Source of the DNA: Nostoc sp. S4
GTDB lineage: Bacteria; Cyanobacteriota; Cyanobacteriia; Cyanobacteriales; Nostocaceae
Length of the DNA: 64,000 nt
Reading direction: 5' to 3'
NCBI GenBank assembly: GCA_029379225.1
Contig: JAQYWR010000005.1
Span: 124,001-188,000 of the forward strand
The stretch's first letter is position 1, and every line of letters starts with the position of its first letter. Shown here one piece after another: positions 27,178 through 35,970 of this stretch. Under the pieces are notes generated by a model, which searched no databases, was not told where the DNA came from, and was given only the letters and a program-made list of their open reading frames with translations. A program made the translations under genes and the position numbers.

Positions 27178-27641
27178 AAACACGGATTTAATCGCGCATG
27201 TCCGGTTGAATACTTATGATATCTGTGAGGTCGATAATGGGTAATCGTCAGTTATTTATTCCCTTTTTCCCAATTAGCTTTTTCCCAATTACCAAAAAGA
27301 CCAACATATTGTAAGTAATTAGCCGAACTTGATATAAGGCTTTGCTAAATAATATCATGTCTGCTCAAATAACCGTCATTGTAACTGTAAGAAAGTAATC
27401 CTGAAAACCCTGTGATTGCGTCGTTTCACTCGCAATGACATATTAACGAGTGCCGGACATGATATAAGGGGATGATTCGAGACCGATCGTAAGAGATGGT
27501 GATTGTTTTTGATCTAAGTTGCAAAATCATCCGCTATGCAACGCAGTCTTCTGCTTAACGGAAAATTAAAGGAATGTAGACATTTTTATTGGTTTCTCCC
27601 CTACTGACCCATGTTTTTAGTTAATTCATAGGCAAGTCTTT
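27178..27641. other. Intergenic region between kinase and HopA1 genes
   Basis: No ORF. Short repeated fragments are seen (the ACATGATATAAGG-type segment near 27459 and ATATCATGTC near 27350 are inverse-related). The gap suggests HopA1 has its own promoter despite shared direction. Confidence 0.4.
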
Positions 27642-28727
27642 ATGCAACTATTAGATTTACTACCAACTCAACTTTCTGGTATTCCAGAGTCATTGCAGAT
27701 ATCATTGAAAGACATCGTTTATAAAGTTGAGATTCAGTCTCACTGTTGTATTAAGCATCCAGATTACAACCTTTTAGAATTGCCAGAAACAGTAGTTTCC
27801 AGCTTTGAGAAATTATCTGTAGATTTCCAGAATAAGTTTTTAAGCGAGCAATTACGCAATTTTCTGTATGGTACTTATTACAATGGTTCCTTGAAACGTA
27901 CCTTAGCATTGGATGCAGAAGTAACGAATTTGGCTTTGAACGAAAATCTAGAAAACAACACATTTTTTGGTGTGGATGTAGCTTTTTACGATCGCTTGCA
28001 CGAAAGTAATAGAGGTGTAGGATACTGGAATCATAATTGGCTACTAGTAAAAAAAGAAACAGATGGCATGTTAGCGGTAAATAAAAATGGGTTGACACTG
28101 CACGTTGAACCCCATACTTTAGAACAAAACGCTAACGTCGGTGACTCGGTAGCAATCAAAATGCCCAAGAATCTGGTACAAAAGGGATTTTATATGGCGG
28201 TTGCTAATACCGGTACACCCTCAAATGAAAAAAATTTAGTGCGTGTCTACTTCAATTTAAATCCAGAGGGTGCAGTTGCAGTTATAGATAGTTTGACTAC
28301 CCAACTCAACGCGATAAACATTTCTTTTTCTTTGAAAGCACTATACAATCCTTCCGAATATGGGCGTTACGATTCAGCAGTGCTTTACTTTGATAAAAAT
28401 AACTATCAAGTTGTTCGCCCAATATTAGAGAGATTCTATACACAACATCAATCAGATTTTAATCAACAAGTGCCTTTGTTTACCAAGATGGTAGCACCAG
28501 GATTGGCGATCGCTGAAGAACCAAACCAAAAATTTGGTGACAAAGAAAGTTTTGGTACAAACCGTTGCCAAGTTGTTGCTAATGGTTTATTTGAGGCTTG
28601 GCATCAAGGAAATAATACTCCAGCAGGACGCCTAGCATCGATTATGCGACATTTTTCGTTGTGCGAAATTGACTTGCAACGTCCTTATCTCAATGCCAAT
28701 TCGGATGATATTTACACTTTTTTTTAA
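27642..28727 (+). CDS. HopA1-family protein, candidate phospho-Ser/Thr lyase (cluster 2)
   Basis: A complete 361-residue HopA1-family protein. Conserved blocks: LRNFLYGTYYNG (about 70-81), KMPKNLVQKGFYMAV, a VRVYFNLNPEGAVAVID strand-helix, and YGRYDSAVLYFDKNNYQVV near 245-263. Cytoplasmic, no signal or membrane segment. Downstream of the APH-fold kinase, which is the class V lanthipeptide pairing (kinase plus HopA1 domain). I see no gene for a third cyclase component. The paralogue at the window start belongs to cluster 1. The lyase activity is inferred from class V work, not visible in the sequence. Confidence 0.82.
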   Translation: MQLLDLLPTQLSGIPESLQISLKDIVYKVEIQSHCCIKHPDYNLLELPETVVSSFEKLSVDFQNKFLSEQLRNFLYGTYYNGSLKRTLALDAEVTNLALNENLENNTFFGVDVAFYDRLHESNRGVGYWNHNWLLVKKETDGMLAVNKNGLTLHVEPHTLEQNANVGDSVAIKMPKNLVQKGFYMAVANTGTPSNEKNLVRVYFNLNPEGAVAVIDSLTTQLNAINISFSLKALYNPSEYGRYDSAVLYFDKNNYQVVRPILERFYTQHQSDFNQQVPLFTKMVAPGLAIAEEPNQKFGDKESFGTNRCQVVANGLFEAWHQGNNTPAGRLASIMRHFSLCEIDLQRPYLNANSDDIYTFF

Positions 28728-28773
28728 TTTCTAGGAATTTGACAAGGCTGATTTTCATTTACCAGGTAAATAT

Positions 28774-29079
28774 ATGACTCAAGAGCTTTCCAAGTCTGAT
28801 GAAATCTTAGCTCCTAAATTCAACTTCAATCATGAAGAATTAGAACAAATTATCAAAGCTGTTACACTTGGTAAATATTCTTGGGCTTGTGTTTTAATCC
28901 TACGTTTTATTGGCTACGATCCTCTCAAATATATACCCTCCCGTACCTACATTCGATTGATAAAAAGTAATTGTTTACTTGGCACCAACCGTCAACAAAC
29001 TGATACTCAAAATTTCGGACTTTTTAAATTAGAATCAACTTGGACTAAACAGGGTCACAGTAAACGCAGTTCTAAGTAA
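28774..29079 (+). CDS. HetP-family heterocyst-regulation protein
   Basis: A 101-residue protein with the HetP core: [34 protein letters not shown] (given here in parts: [32 protein letters not shown]). HetP and its paralogues act on heterocyst commitment in Anabaena. In that genus hetP lies next to hetC, which encodes a C39-type ABC exporter with a cNMP-binding-like domain. Here the HetP gene starts 46 bp after HopA1 and faces the HetC-like exporter operon. It may be a diverged paralogue specialised to the peptide cluster. The C-terminal 30 residues are not conserved. Confidence 0.82.
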   Translation: MTQELSKSDEILAPKFNFNHEELEQIIKAVTLGKYSWACVLILRFIGYDPLKYIPSRTYIRLIKSNCLLGTNRQQTDTQNFGLFKLESTWTKQGHSKRSSK

Positions 29080-29110
29080 GTATTACTCATTGATAAATTG
29101 CAATATACGG

Positions 29111-29136
29111 TAAGGTAGCACAACTGTGCTACCTTA
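29111..29136. terminator. Bidirectional terminator between convergent operons of cluster 2
   Basis: TAAGGTAGCACA (29111-29122) and TGTGCTACCTTA (29125-29136) form a perfect 12-bp stem. It lies in the 68-bp gap between the HetP gene and the convergent PpiC gene. Confidence 0.85.
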
Positions 29137-29147
29137 TTGATATTCCT

Positions 29148-29930
29148 TTAAGCTTGCATTACTATATTTTTAGATGATTCCGGATTGACAGATTTTGTGA
29201 TTGCTACTATTTCCATAGCGGCAATTTGCGTTTTTAACCAATTAGCGAATAAGTCTCCCATAATTTGTAGCCGTCGCTGTTCATCTAATTGAGGTTTAAT
29301 AATTTCCTCAACTGCAATAATATGCGCTCCTTTGGGAGTAATTATTGGCTTGAGAATTTGTGGAGGATTTGCAGCAAAGATGGCTGCTGCAATCTCTGGT
29401 CTAAAATCTCTGCGGAGACGTATTCCTTGATATCCTCCAGCACGGCGGATTTCAATATTATCGATGTATTGGCGAGCGATTTCTTGAAAACTAATTTCTC
29501 CTTCTTGCAGAGCATAAAACAGTTCTAGAGCTAAATCTTCATCGTCTAAAATAACTTCATAAGTTACTGCTCCAACATAATCGAGTTGATGTGCATAAAA
29601 GAATGGTTCGACTTTGTCTGCAAATAGATGATTTGCTAATTTACCAGATAAAAGACTTGTTTGAGCGATCGCTTCAAAGTCGTCTAGAGAAAGATGATAT
29701 TTTTCTAACCATGTCCAGGTATCTTCAGCTTTTAGCAGTTGGTTGGCTAAACGTAGGTTATCTGCTGCCTGTTGCAGTTCTTCTAAATCAATTTGAATAC
29801 CTGCCTCTTTAGCTTCATCTTCAACAATTTTGCGAGTGGCGATCGCCTCCAATATATTAGGAATTTGACAAGAAAGCTTGATGTGGTCAAGAATATCCTC
29901 AGGAGAAACAGTTAATACTTTTGACATCAT
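29148..29930 (-). CDS. PpiC/SurA-like peptidylprolyl isomerase (cluster 2)
   Basis: A 260-residue protein, paralogue of 3249-3989 with the same layout: helical N-terminal part, then a parvulin-like domain (LALELFYALQEGEISFQEIA, AGGYQG, KGAHIIAVEEIIKPQL). No signal peptide. It ends the leftward set but is separated from the HlyD gene by 404 bp with a hairpin at 30169-30209, so it may be expressed separately here, unlike in cluster 1. Confidence 0.8.
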   Translation of the reverse strand: MMSKVLTVSPEDILDHIKLSCQIPNILEAIATRKIVEDEAKEAGIQIDLEELQQAADNLRLANQLLKAEDTWTWLEKYHLSLDDFEAIAQTSLLSGKLANHLFADKVEPFFYAHQLDYVGAVTYEVILDDEDLALELFYALQEGEISFQEIARQYIDNIEIRRAGGYQGIRLRRDFRPEIAAAIFAANPPQILKPIITPKGAHIIAVEEIIKPQLDEQRRLQIMGDLFANWLKTQIAAMEIVAITKSVNPESSKNIVMQA

Positions 29931-30334
29931 CTAATTCCTCCAATCATTCACCTAAATTAATTAGGACATTTCATTTTTATCTCAATACTAATAATTATAG
30001 CTTTTCTATATTTAATCAAAGATATTTTTGAAGTTATTTTAATATTAAATTTTAATTTAATTATTAATTAAAAAATAATTGTCTTGATTTTTATCAAAAT
30101 ATATCTATCTAAAAATAGAAATATTTAAATTTTAGTATTTTCACGTAAAAAATATTAATATCAAATGTAATTAAAACCCCAAACTTTTAAGAAAATTAGG
30201 GTTTTAATTATACTTGAATGATATAGTAATAGTTCTATCTTATGCCTCCTGCCTTCTTTCTGCCTTCTGCCTCCTGCTATATCTGCCAATTCTCAATTAT
30301 GACTCCTGAGTTTTGAATTATTTGTTATTAATTA
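29931..30334. other. AT-rich gap between HlyD and PpiC genes of cluster 2
   Basis: No ORF. Contains the terminator-like inverted repeat at 30169-30209 and a pyrimidine-rich TGCCT repeat at about 30244-30275. Confidence 0.5.
30169..30209 (-). terminator. Inverted repeat between HlyD and PpiC genes
   Basis: AATTAAAACCC (30169-30179) pairs with GGGTTTTAATT (30199-30209) across a 19-nt loop. On the minus strand it sits 126 bp after the HlyD stop and could attenuate read-through into the PpiC gene. Confidence 0.6.
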
Positions 30335-31882
30335 CTAAAGCTGTAAACCGCCTTGTTGCAACTTTTTAAATGGATCTAAAATAAAGTCCATAACCCGACG
30401 TTGGCGGATGATTACTTCTGCGGTTGCTGTTTGACCTGCTGTAAGAGGAATACGTTTGTTGGCAGTTTGGATATAAGGGTGAGCTACGGAAATTTGTAAT
30501 TCATAGGTTTCGATGTTGCCTTGATTAGTCGTCTGAATTTTTGAGTTGGGTGAAATCCAACTAACTTGCCCTTGCAGCACTCCATAATCTTGGAAGGGAT
30601 AGGCATCAAATTTGATTTTAACTGGCATTCCCAACTTCAAAAAACCACTTTGTTCGCTGGGCATCTGTGCCCTTAAAATCAAAGAACTATTGTTGGGCGC
30701 AATTTGGGCAATCATTTGTCCTGGTTCTACTACTGAGCCTGGTTTTTGGATAGGCAATTCAAAAATTACCCCATCAATAGGCGATCGCACCACTCTTTGT
30801 TGTAACTGTAGTTTTAAGGATGTAATCTCGCTTCCAGTTTGAGCAATTTCTGATTGGACGCTAGTAATTTGTGTTTGCAAATCTTTAAATTGTTCCTGGT
30901 TTTTCAGCAGCGCTAGTTTACCAGCTTGCACCACACTGCCATAGCTGCTTTGTTCTTCTTTGAGGCGAAGTTTGAGCAGTTGAATATCTGAATGAGCTTG
31001 ACTGATTAGGGATTGATAGCTGTTGAGTTCTTGTTTTAAGCGTAACTGGGCTTGGGTAATATCAGATTTTGCTTGTTCTTGCAAGCGTTGACTTTCTTCT
31101 GCTGTTTTTTCTAGTTCCACAAGTTTGGTTTCGGGAATCGCACCTTGTCGTAAAAGTTGGCGATAACGCGTAACTTCTGTAAAATCTCGACTTAAACGAC
31201 TCTTAGCTAATTTCTGAGCAATCTGGGTAGAATTGATATTCTGGCTAGCTTGTTCTACCAGAGCCAGTTTTTCCATTCGTTGTAAGTTATAGGTACTTTG
31301 TTTAGCATCAAGGTTTTGCTGTGCCTGACTAACTTGAGCAAGTTTTTCTAATTCTTGGGATTTATTTTGTTGCTCTTGGATATTAATCGTCAATGAAATT
31401 TGGTTTTTTAGGAGATCCAATTGCGATCGCTGACTTAATAAACCTTCTAGTTTTGTCTGTACCTGTTGCAGTTGTGTATGTAGCACATCAGACTCTAATT
31501 CAACTAAAACCTGTCCTGCTTTTACCGTTGCGCCTTCTTTAACATTGACAGCCGTCACACTACCAGTAACAGGACTATCTAATTTTTGCGTTGCTCCTTC
31601 GGGTTCCATCCGTCCTCTAGCGCTTCCTGTCTCATCAACTTTAGAAAGCATTGCCCAAGGTATAACAATTACAGCAAAGCCAATCAGTAAATACAACAAG
31701 GAACGTGTCCAGATCCTTGGTAAAGCATCTAATAGTTCCTCAGTTCCATAAAACCAATCGTTCGTCTGTGATGTTTCCTGTGTTTGAGGATTGACAACAC
31801 TACTCGTATTTCCAGCCAAGAAAAACTCAGCCTGCTTTTCTATGGGGATCGCAGATAATGAATTATTAGATGGGTTTGGCAT
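30335..31882 (-). CDS. HlyD-family membrane fusion protein (cluster 2)
   Basis: A 515-residue adaptor. One membrane segment near 58-78 (LLYLLIGFAVIVIPWAML), lipoyl half VNVKEGATVKAGQVLVELES, a very long coiled coil (about 125-370), second half SPIDGVIFELPIQKPGSVVE and a C-terminal beta domain ending DPFKKLQQGGLQL, the same ending as the cluster 1 protein (DPFKKLQQGG). It links the C39 exporter to the outer envelope. A 21-bp tandem array lies between it and the exporter gene. Confidence 0.9.
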   Translation of the reverse strand: MPNPSNNSLSAIPIEKQAEFFLAGNTSSVVNPQTQETSQTNDWFYGTEELLDALPRIWTRSLLYLLIGFAVIVIPWAMLSKVDETGSARGRMEPEGATQKLDSPVTGSVTAVNVKEGATVKAGQVLVELESDVLHTQLQQVQTKLEGLLSQRSQLDLLKNQISLTINIQEQQNKSQELEKLAQVSQAQQNLDAKQSTYNLQRMEKLALVEQASQNINSTQIAQKLAKSRLSRDFTEVTRYRQLLRQGAIPETKLVELEKTAEESQRLQEQAKSDITQAQLRLKQELNSYQSLISQAHSDIQLLKLRLKEEQSSYGSVVQAGKLALLKNQEQFKDLQTQITSVQSEIAQTGSEITSLKLQLQQRVVRSPIDGVIFELPIQKPGSVVEPGQMIAQIAPNNSSLILRAQMPSEQSGFLKLGMPVKIKFDAYPFQDYGVLQGQVSWISPNSKIQTTNQGNIETYELQISVAHPYIQTANKRIPLTAGQTATAEVIIRQRRVMDFILDPFKKLQQGGLQL

Positions 31883-31960
31883 AATAATTGGGGACTAGCG
31901 AATGGGGAACTGGTGATTTGAGACTAGGTAATGGGGATTAGGGATTAAGAGGTTTGAGTC

Positions 31961-32086
31961 TTTGAACTTCATTAATGAGTGTTTGAACTTCATTAATAAG
32001 TATTTGAACTTCATTAATGAGCCTTTGAACTTCATTATTGAGCCTTTGAATTTCATTAATGAGTATTTGAACTTCATTAATGAACC
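31961..32086. repeat. Tandem repeat, six 21-bp units, between exporter and HlyD genes
   Basis: Six units of 21 bp with consensus TTTGAACTTCATTAATGAG plus two variable bases, starting at 31961, 31982, 32003, 32024, 32045 and 32066; partial units flank both ends. It sits in the gap between two genes normally translated together. The unit length equals that of the array at 18429-18575 although the sequence differs. Confidence 0.92.
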
Positions 32087-32108
32087 TTTGAGGGAAATAT
32101 ACGAGTAT

Positions 32109-35100
32109 CTATTTTTCCTCAGCCCCAGCCCCCAGTCCCCTTCCTAGTTGTTGCTGATTAAGATAGAAGTAATGACCTTTTTTGGCGATTAATTGCTCGT
32201 GAGTACCGCTTTCAACTAAAATCCCCCGATCTAAAACCAAAATCAAGTCAGCATGACGCACGGTAGAGAGACGGTGAGCAATAATTAAACTTGTGCGTCC
32301 TTGGAGAATTTTTTTGAGGTTGTTTTGAATAATTCGCTCAGATTCAGCATCTAAATGACTGGTTGCTTCATCTAATACCAAGAAAGAGGGATTTCCAAGC
32401 AAAGCACGAGCGATCGCTAGGCGTTGGCGTTGTCCACCAGATAGCATACCTCCACCTTCACCGATTTGGGTTTCGTAACCCATTGGCATTTGCACAATAA
32501 ACTCGTCTGCTCCTGCTAGACGCGCCGCTTCAATCATTTCTTCTTGGGGAGCTTCTGGATGAGCAATGCAAATGTTTTCCCGAATTGTACCGCCAAACAA
32601 AAATGTATCTTGGTCTACAACACCAATTTGAGAACGTAGCGATCGCAGGGAAATATTAGTTACATCTTGGGCATCAATCAACACTTTACCATCTGTCGGC
32701 AGATATAGTCCTAAAATCAATTTTGAAAGCGTAGTTTTCCCAGAACCGCTACGCCCAACAACTGCAACAGTTTGCTCCGGTTTAATTTCAAAATTGAGAT
32801 TTTCTAAGACATTAATATCGCTTTGTTGATGATAGCGAAAAGTCACATTTTCAAAGATAATATGACCGCGTAAATAACTTAAAGACTGGCGGGGTTGATG
32901 TTGTAAATCTTCTTCTGGTTCTGCTTCTAAAACATCATTAATTCGTTCTGTAGAAATAATTACTTCTTGTAATTGATTCCACAGCACAACCAGCCTTTGG
33001 AAAGGTCGAATGATGTTACCTAACAGCATATTGAAAGCGACTAATTGGCCGATGGTCAGTTGGTTTTGAATTACTTGCCACGCACCAAACCAAAGTAATC
33101 CCGTAGTTACCAGCGATTCTATACTAGAACTGAAAACCTGGAGTTGGTTACTAATTACTTGTCCGCTAAAGGTCTTTTTAATAACATTATTCAGCAGCTC
33201 TTCCCAATGCCAGCGTACTGTTTGCTCAATTGCCATCGAGCGAACTGAGCGAATACCTGTCAGAGATTGAATTAGATAACTGTTCTCTGTGGCTGAGGCA
33301 TTAAAAACTTCGCGGCTGATGCGACGCAAGAAAGGTGTAGCAATCAGCGCTAAAAAGACAAAAGGCGGTATAATTGCCAAGCTGAATAATGCCATTTGCC
33401 AGCTATACCAAAACATCAATCCTACATAGATAAATACTGTCAGCAAATCCAAAATAATAGACAGTGCTTCTCCAGTTAAAAAGCGCTGAATTTTTTGATT
33501 TTCTTGGACGCGAGAGACAATATCCCCAACATAACGCGACTCAAAAAAAGCTAAGGGTAAACGAAAAGTATGCTTAATAAAACCTACCAAAAGTGCTAGT
33601 CCCAGACGATTTGCTGTGTGATCCAGTAAATATTGCCGTAGTCCGTTGATTGCAACGCGGAAAAAACCAAAAATTAGTAACCCTAAACCAACGGCGTTTA
33701 AAGTTAGAGTGCTACCTTGGACAATCACTCTATCTAACAGTAATTGAGTAAATAAAGGTGTAACTAATCCAAGTAACTGAATTAATACCGAAGCGATAAA
33801 CACTTCTATCAATACTTGGGAGTGGGGTTTAACTAAATCAAAAAACTGCCAAAATGGCGTAACTAATTCCTGGGTTTCTCTGAGTAAAGCTGTGGGCTGT
33901 AATAACAAAGCATAACCACTCCAACCAGCTTGAAATTCGCTAGGAGTCAGGCTGCGTTGACCGATGGCGGGGTCAGCAACAATCACACGCTTTTTATTGA
34001 CTTCATAGACAACAATATAGTGCTTACCTTCCCAGTGAGCGATCGCTGGTAGCGGTTGTTGTGCTAATTTATCCAAACTAGCCTTCACCGGACGGGTAGC
34101 AAAGCCAATACTTTCTGCGGCTGCTGTTAAACCCTGCAATGATGCGCCACTGCGGCTAATGTTGCTTAAATCTCGCAAGCGGTTAACACTAAAGCGCTTC
34201 CCCCAATAGCGACTAATCATCACCAAGCAAGCTGCTCCACAGTCCGAGGCGCTTTGTTGTTCAAAGAACGGATACCGTTTAGTTAAACGCCCCAACAAAT
34301 GTCTAGCCCTTACCCTTGGACTGGGAAAGTAAACTCGTTGTCTGTTTTTCTTTTGTTTTGGCTCGACATTAGGGATTGGGGATTGGGGAGTTCGCGGCTT
34401 CCTTTGGGAATTAGGAGTAATGGGTATTGGGGAAGGTGGAACCCCCTCTGGGGATAAGGGGTAATGGGTATTAAGTATTGGATATTGGGAAAAACCTTCC
34501 CCATTCCCCACTGTCCGCTCCCTACTTTTTTGTCCAGCTTGACGCTCTTGGAAATCTATTAAGTCTGCTAATTGCGGCCAATGTTGTAGTGCTGTTTGCC
34601 AATCAGCATTGCTCAAACTGTAAGCGATGGTTGGTTGCGCTACTTGCCAACTTCCGTGTTTGGGATTTAGGTAGATGTTTCCAGGTGTCAATTTTCGGCC
34701 GCTGGAATCCAGCATTTCTCCCCGGTAAAGTAACCAGAGCTTGCTATCTTTGGTCAGATTAGTATTTAAAGACCCACTCTCTAAATTGTGGCGATGAAAT
34801 AGGGATAGTGCTTTTAACATCTCCTCCATATAACCATTACGCCCCATTAATAAATTTTCGGAACATAACAGTAGCAAATCCCTAATTTCGGCACGTTTAA
34901 AAAGGCGATCGCGGATAGTCAGCGATGTGGAAATTACCTCTTGTAAATTCTCTGCTGTGATATAACAAAGATTTAAATTTACTGAAGCTCTAGCAACATA
35001 AGGACTAAATTTTTCTTGGGGAAATAAAGTCAATTCACCAAATGATGCTCCAGACAAAAGGCTAGTAATTAGGTTGTTAGAACTATCCAGTAGTCTGGCT

Positions 35101-35285
35101 TTACCACTCAGAATGATATAAATTCCTGGCTTCGCTGTGGTTGCTTCCCAAAACTGCTTTGCTACAGGTGGTTCAACAATTTCCAGTACTTTGAGACACC
35201 TATAAACTTGTTCCTCTGACAGCGACTCACCCAAAGTTTGGGTGAGTTTTTCAACTAAATATTCCTGAGAAAACGCTGACGGCAT
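32109..35285 (-). CDS. HetC-like C39-peptidase ABC exporter with cNMP-binding-like domain (cluster 2)
   Basis: A 1058-residue protein: cNMP-binding-like domain (about 30-135, GIYIILSGKARLLD), a further domain absent from the cluster 1 exporter (about 135-250), a low-complexity linker (258-308), C39 peptidase with Cys 349 (SASDCGAAC), His 422 (KHYIVV) and Asp 438 (ADPA), ABC membrane domain, and ATPase with GRSGSGKTT, SGGQRQR and LVLDEAT. Length and layout match HetC of Anabaena. Expected to cleave the YGG and IGG leaders and export the cores. It is preceded by a helix-turn-helix gene 85 bp upstream. Confidence 0.92.
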   Translation of the reverse strand: MPSAFSQEYLVEKLTQTLGESLSEEQVYRCLKVLEIVEPPVAKQFWEATTAKPGIYIILSGKARLLDSSNNLITSLLSGASFGELTLFPQEKFSPYVARASVNLNLCYITAENLQEVISTSLTIRDRLFKRAEIRDLLLLCSENLLMGRNGYMEEMLKALSLFHRHNLESGSLNTNLTKDSKLWLLYRGEMLDSSGRKLTPGNIYLNPKHGSWQVAQPTIAYSLSNADWQTALQHWPQLADLIDFQERQAGQKSRERTVGNGEGFSQYPILNTHYPLSPEGVPPSPIPITPNSQRKPRTPQSPIPNVEPKQKKNRQRVYFPSPRVRARHLLGRLTKRYPFFEQQSASDCGAACLVMISRYWGKRFSVNRLRDLSNISRSGASLQGLTAAAESIGFATRPVKASLDKLAQQPLPAIAHWEGKHYIVVYEVNKKRVIVADPAIGQRSLTPSEFQAGWSGYALLLQPTALLRETQELVTPFWQFFDLVKPHSQVLIEVFIASVLIQLLGLVTPLFTQLLLDRVIVQGSTLTLNAVGLGLLIFGFFRVAINGLRQYLLDHTANRLGLALLVGFIKHTFRLPLAFFESRYVGDIVSRVQENQKIQRFLTGEALSIILDLLTVFIYVGLMFWYSWQMALFSLAIIPPFVFLALIATPFLRRISREVFNASATENSYLIQSLTGIRSVRSMAIEQTVRWHWEELLNNVIKKTFSGQVISNQLQVFSSSIESLVTTGLLWFGAWQVIQNQLTIGQLVAFNMLLGNIIRPFQRLVVLWNQLQEVIISTERINDVLEAEPEEDLQHQPRQSLSYLRGHIIFENVTFRYHQQSDINVLENLNFEIKPEQTVAVVGRSGSGKTTLSKLILGLYLPTDGKVLIDAQDVTNISLRSLRSQIGVVDQDTFLFGGTIRENICIAHPEAPQEEMIEAARLAGADEFIVQMPMGYETQIGEGGGMLSGGQRQRLAIARALLGNPSFLVLDEATSHLDAESERIIQNNLKKILQGRTSLIIAHRLSTVRHADLILVLDRGILVESGTHEQLIAKKGHYFYLNQQQLGRGLGAGAEEK
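34361..34511. repeat. Intergenic-type repeat inserted in frame within the exporter gene
   Basis: This stretch encodes the Pro/Ser/Asn-rich linker before the peptidase domain and consists of GGGGATTGGGGA/GGGTAATGGGTATT-type units, the same kind of DNA seen between genes in this window (for example 31895-31950). The cluster 1 paralogue lacks it. The frame is kept. Confidence 0.75.
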
Positions 35286-35370
35286 TTTCTATCCTCCAAA
35301 ACAGTATTTGGGCATTGAGTATGGGGTATTGGTCATTTATGCTTTGACTAATGACCAATGACAAATGACT

Positions 35371-35970
35371 TTAGTTATTAGTTTGAATTAAATTAAAAGA
35401 CCAATGCATACTAGCTTCAGATTTAGATTGCAAGTCAGAAATTGTAATCCCAGCATCCTTATTTTGGTCAGTTTCTTGTGGCTGGAACTTTTTGCGTTTA
35501 GTAGAAAGTCCCATTTGTTTGAGTAAACGATTAATATGGCGGTCAGTAATTACAATGCCAAATTCATTTGCTAAATGTTTGCTCAACCATTGAGCTGTCC
35601 AGTAAGTAAATGCATAGCCATATTCCCGCGGACTATTACTGACTAATTCTTTCAAACGTTCAATATAGCGATCGTTAACAGTCTTAGGTCTACCTATAGG
35701 TCGCTCATTCCATTTATGCGCTAAACCTGCCTCTGCTATCCCAATCCAGTACCGTGCCATTTCCTGCGAACAACCTAAAATTTCACAGATTTGGCTTTGA
35801 GATTTACCCATATCCGCCAATAACATAATTTCAATCCGCCGACGATATTCTGGCTGTAAATTAGCTTGCAGATTTTTCAGCAGTGCTTTCCGCTGAAAAG
35901 GTGTTAAAAACTTGCTTTCGTGCATGTCATAGCTTTCAAAAGCGTTGTCTTGTCCGGAGTATTCTGACAT
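35371..35970 (-). CDS. IS630-type helix-turn-helix protein with leader-identical tail (cluster 2)
   Basis: A 199-residue protein with RRRIEIMLLADMGKSQSQIC, a GRPKT linker and HINRLLKQMGLST. The tail holds ITISDLQSKSEASMHWSFN; ITISDLQ is identical to the leader start of the precursor at 23775-24002 and nearly so to that at 25592. No DDE domain. It begins the leftward exporter set of cluster 2, matching the place of the two copies in cluster 1. The tail ends about 20 residues after the motif with no Gly-Gly and no core. Confidence 0.8.
   Translation of the reverse strand: MSEYSGQDNAFESYDMHESKFLTPFQRKALLKNLQANLQPEYRRRIEIMLLADMGKSQSQICEILGCSQEMARYWIGIAEAGLAHKWNERPIGRPKTVNDRYIERLKELVSNSPREYGYAFTYWTAQWLSKHLANEFGIVITDRHINRLLKQMGLSTKRKKFQPQETDQNKDAGITISDLQSKSEASMHWSFNLIQTNN

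Noticed and set aside
31895-32147. ORFs on both strands with repeats like FINEYLN and MKFKGSL
   Set aside because: Produced by the second 21-bp array between the exporter and HlyD genes; no evidence of translation.
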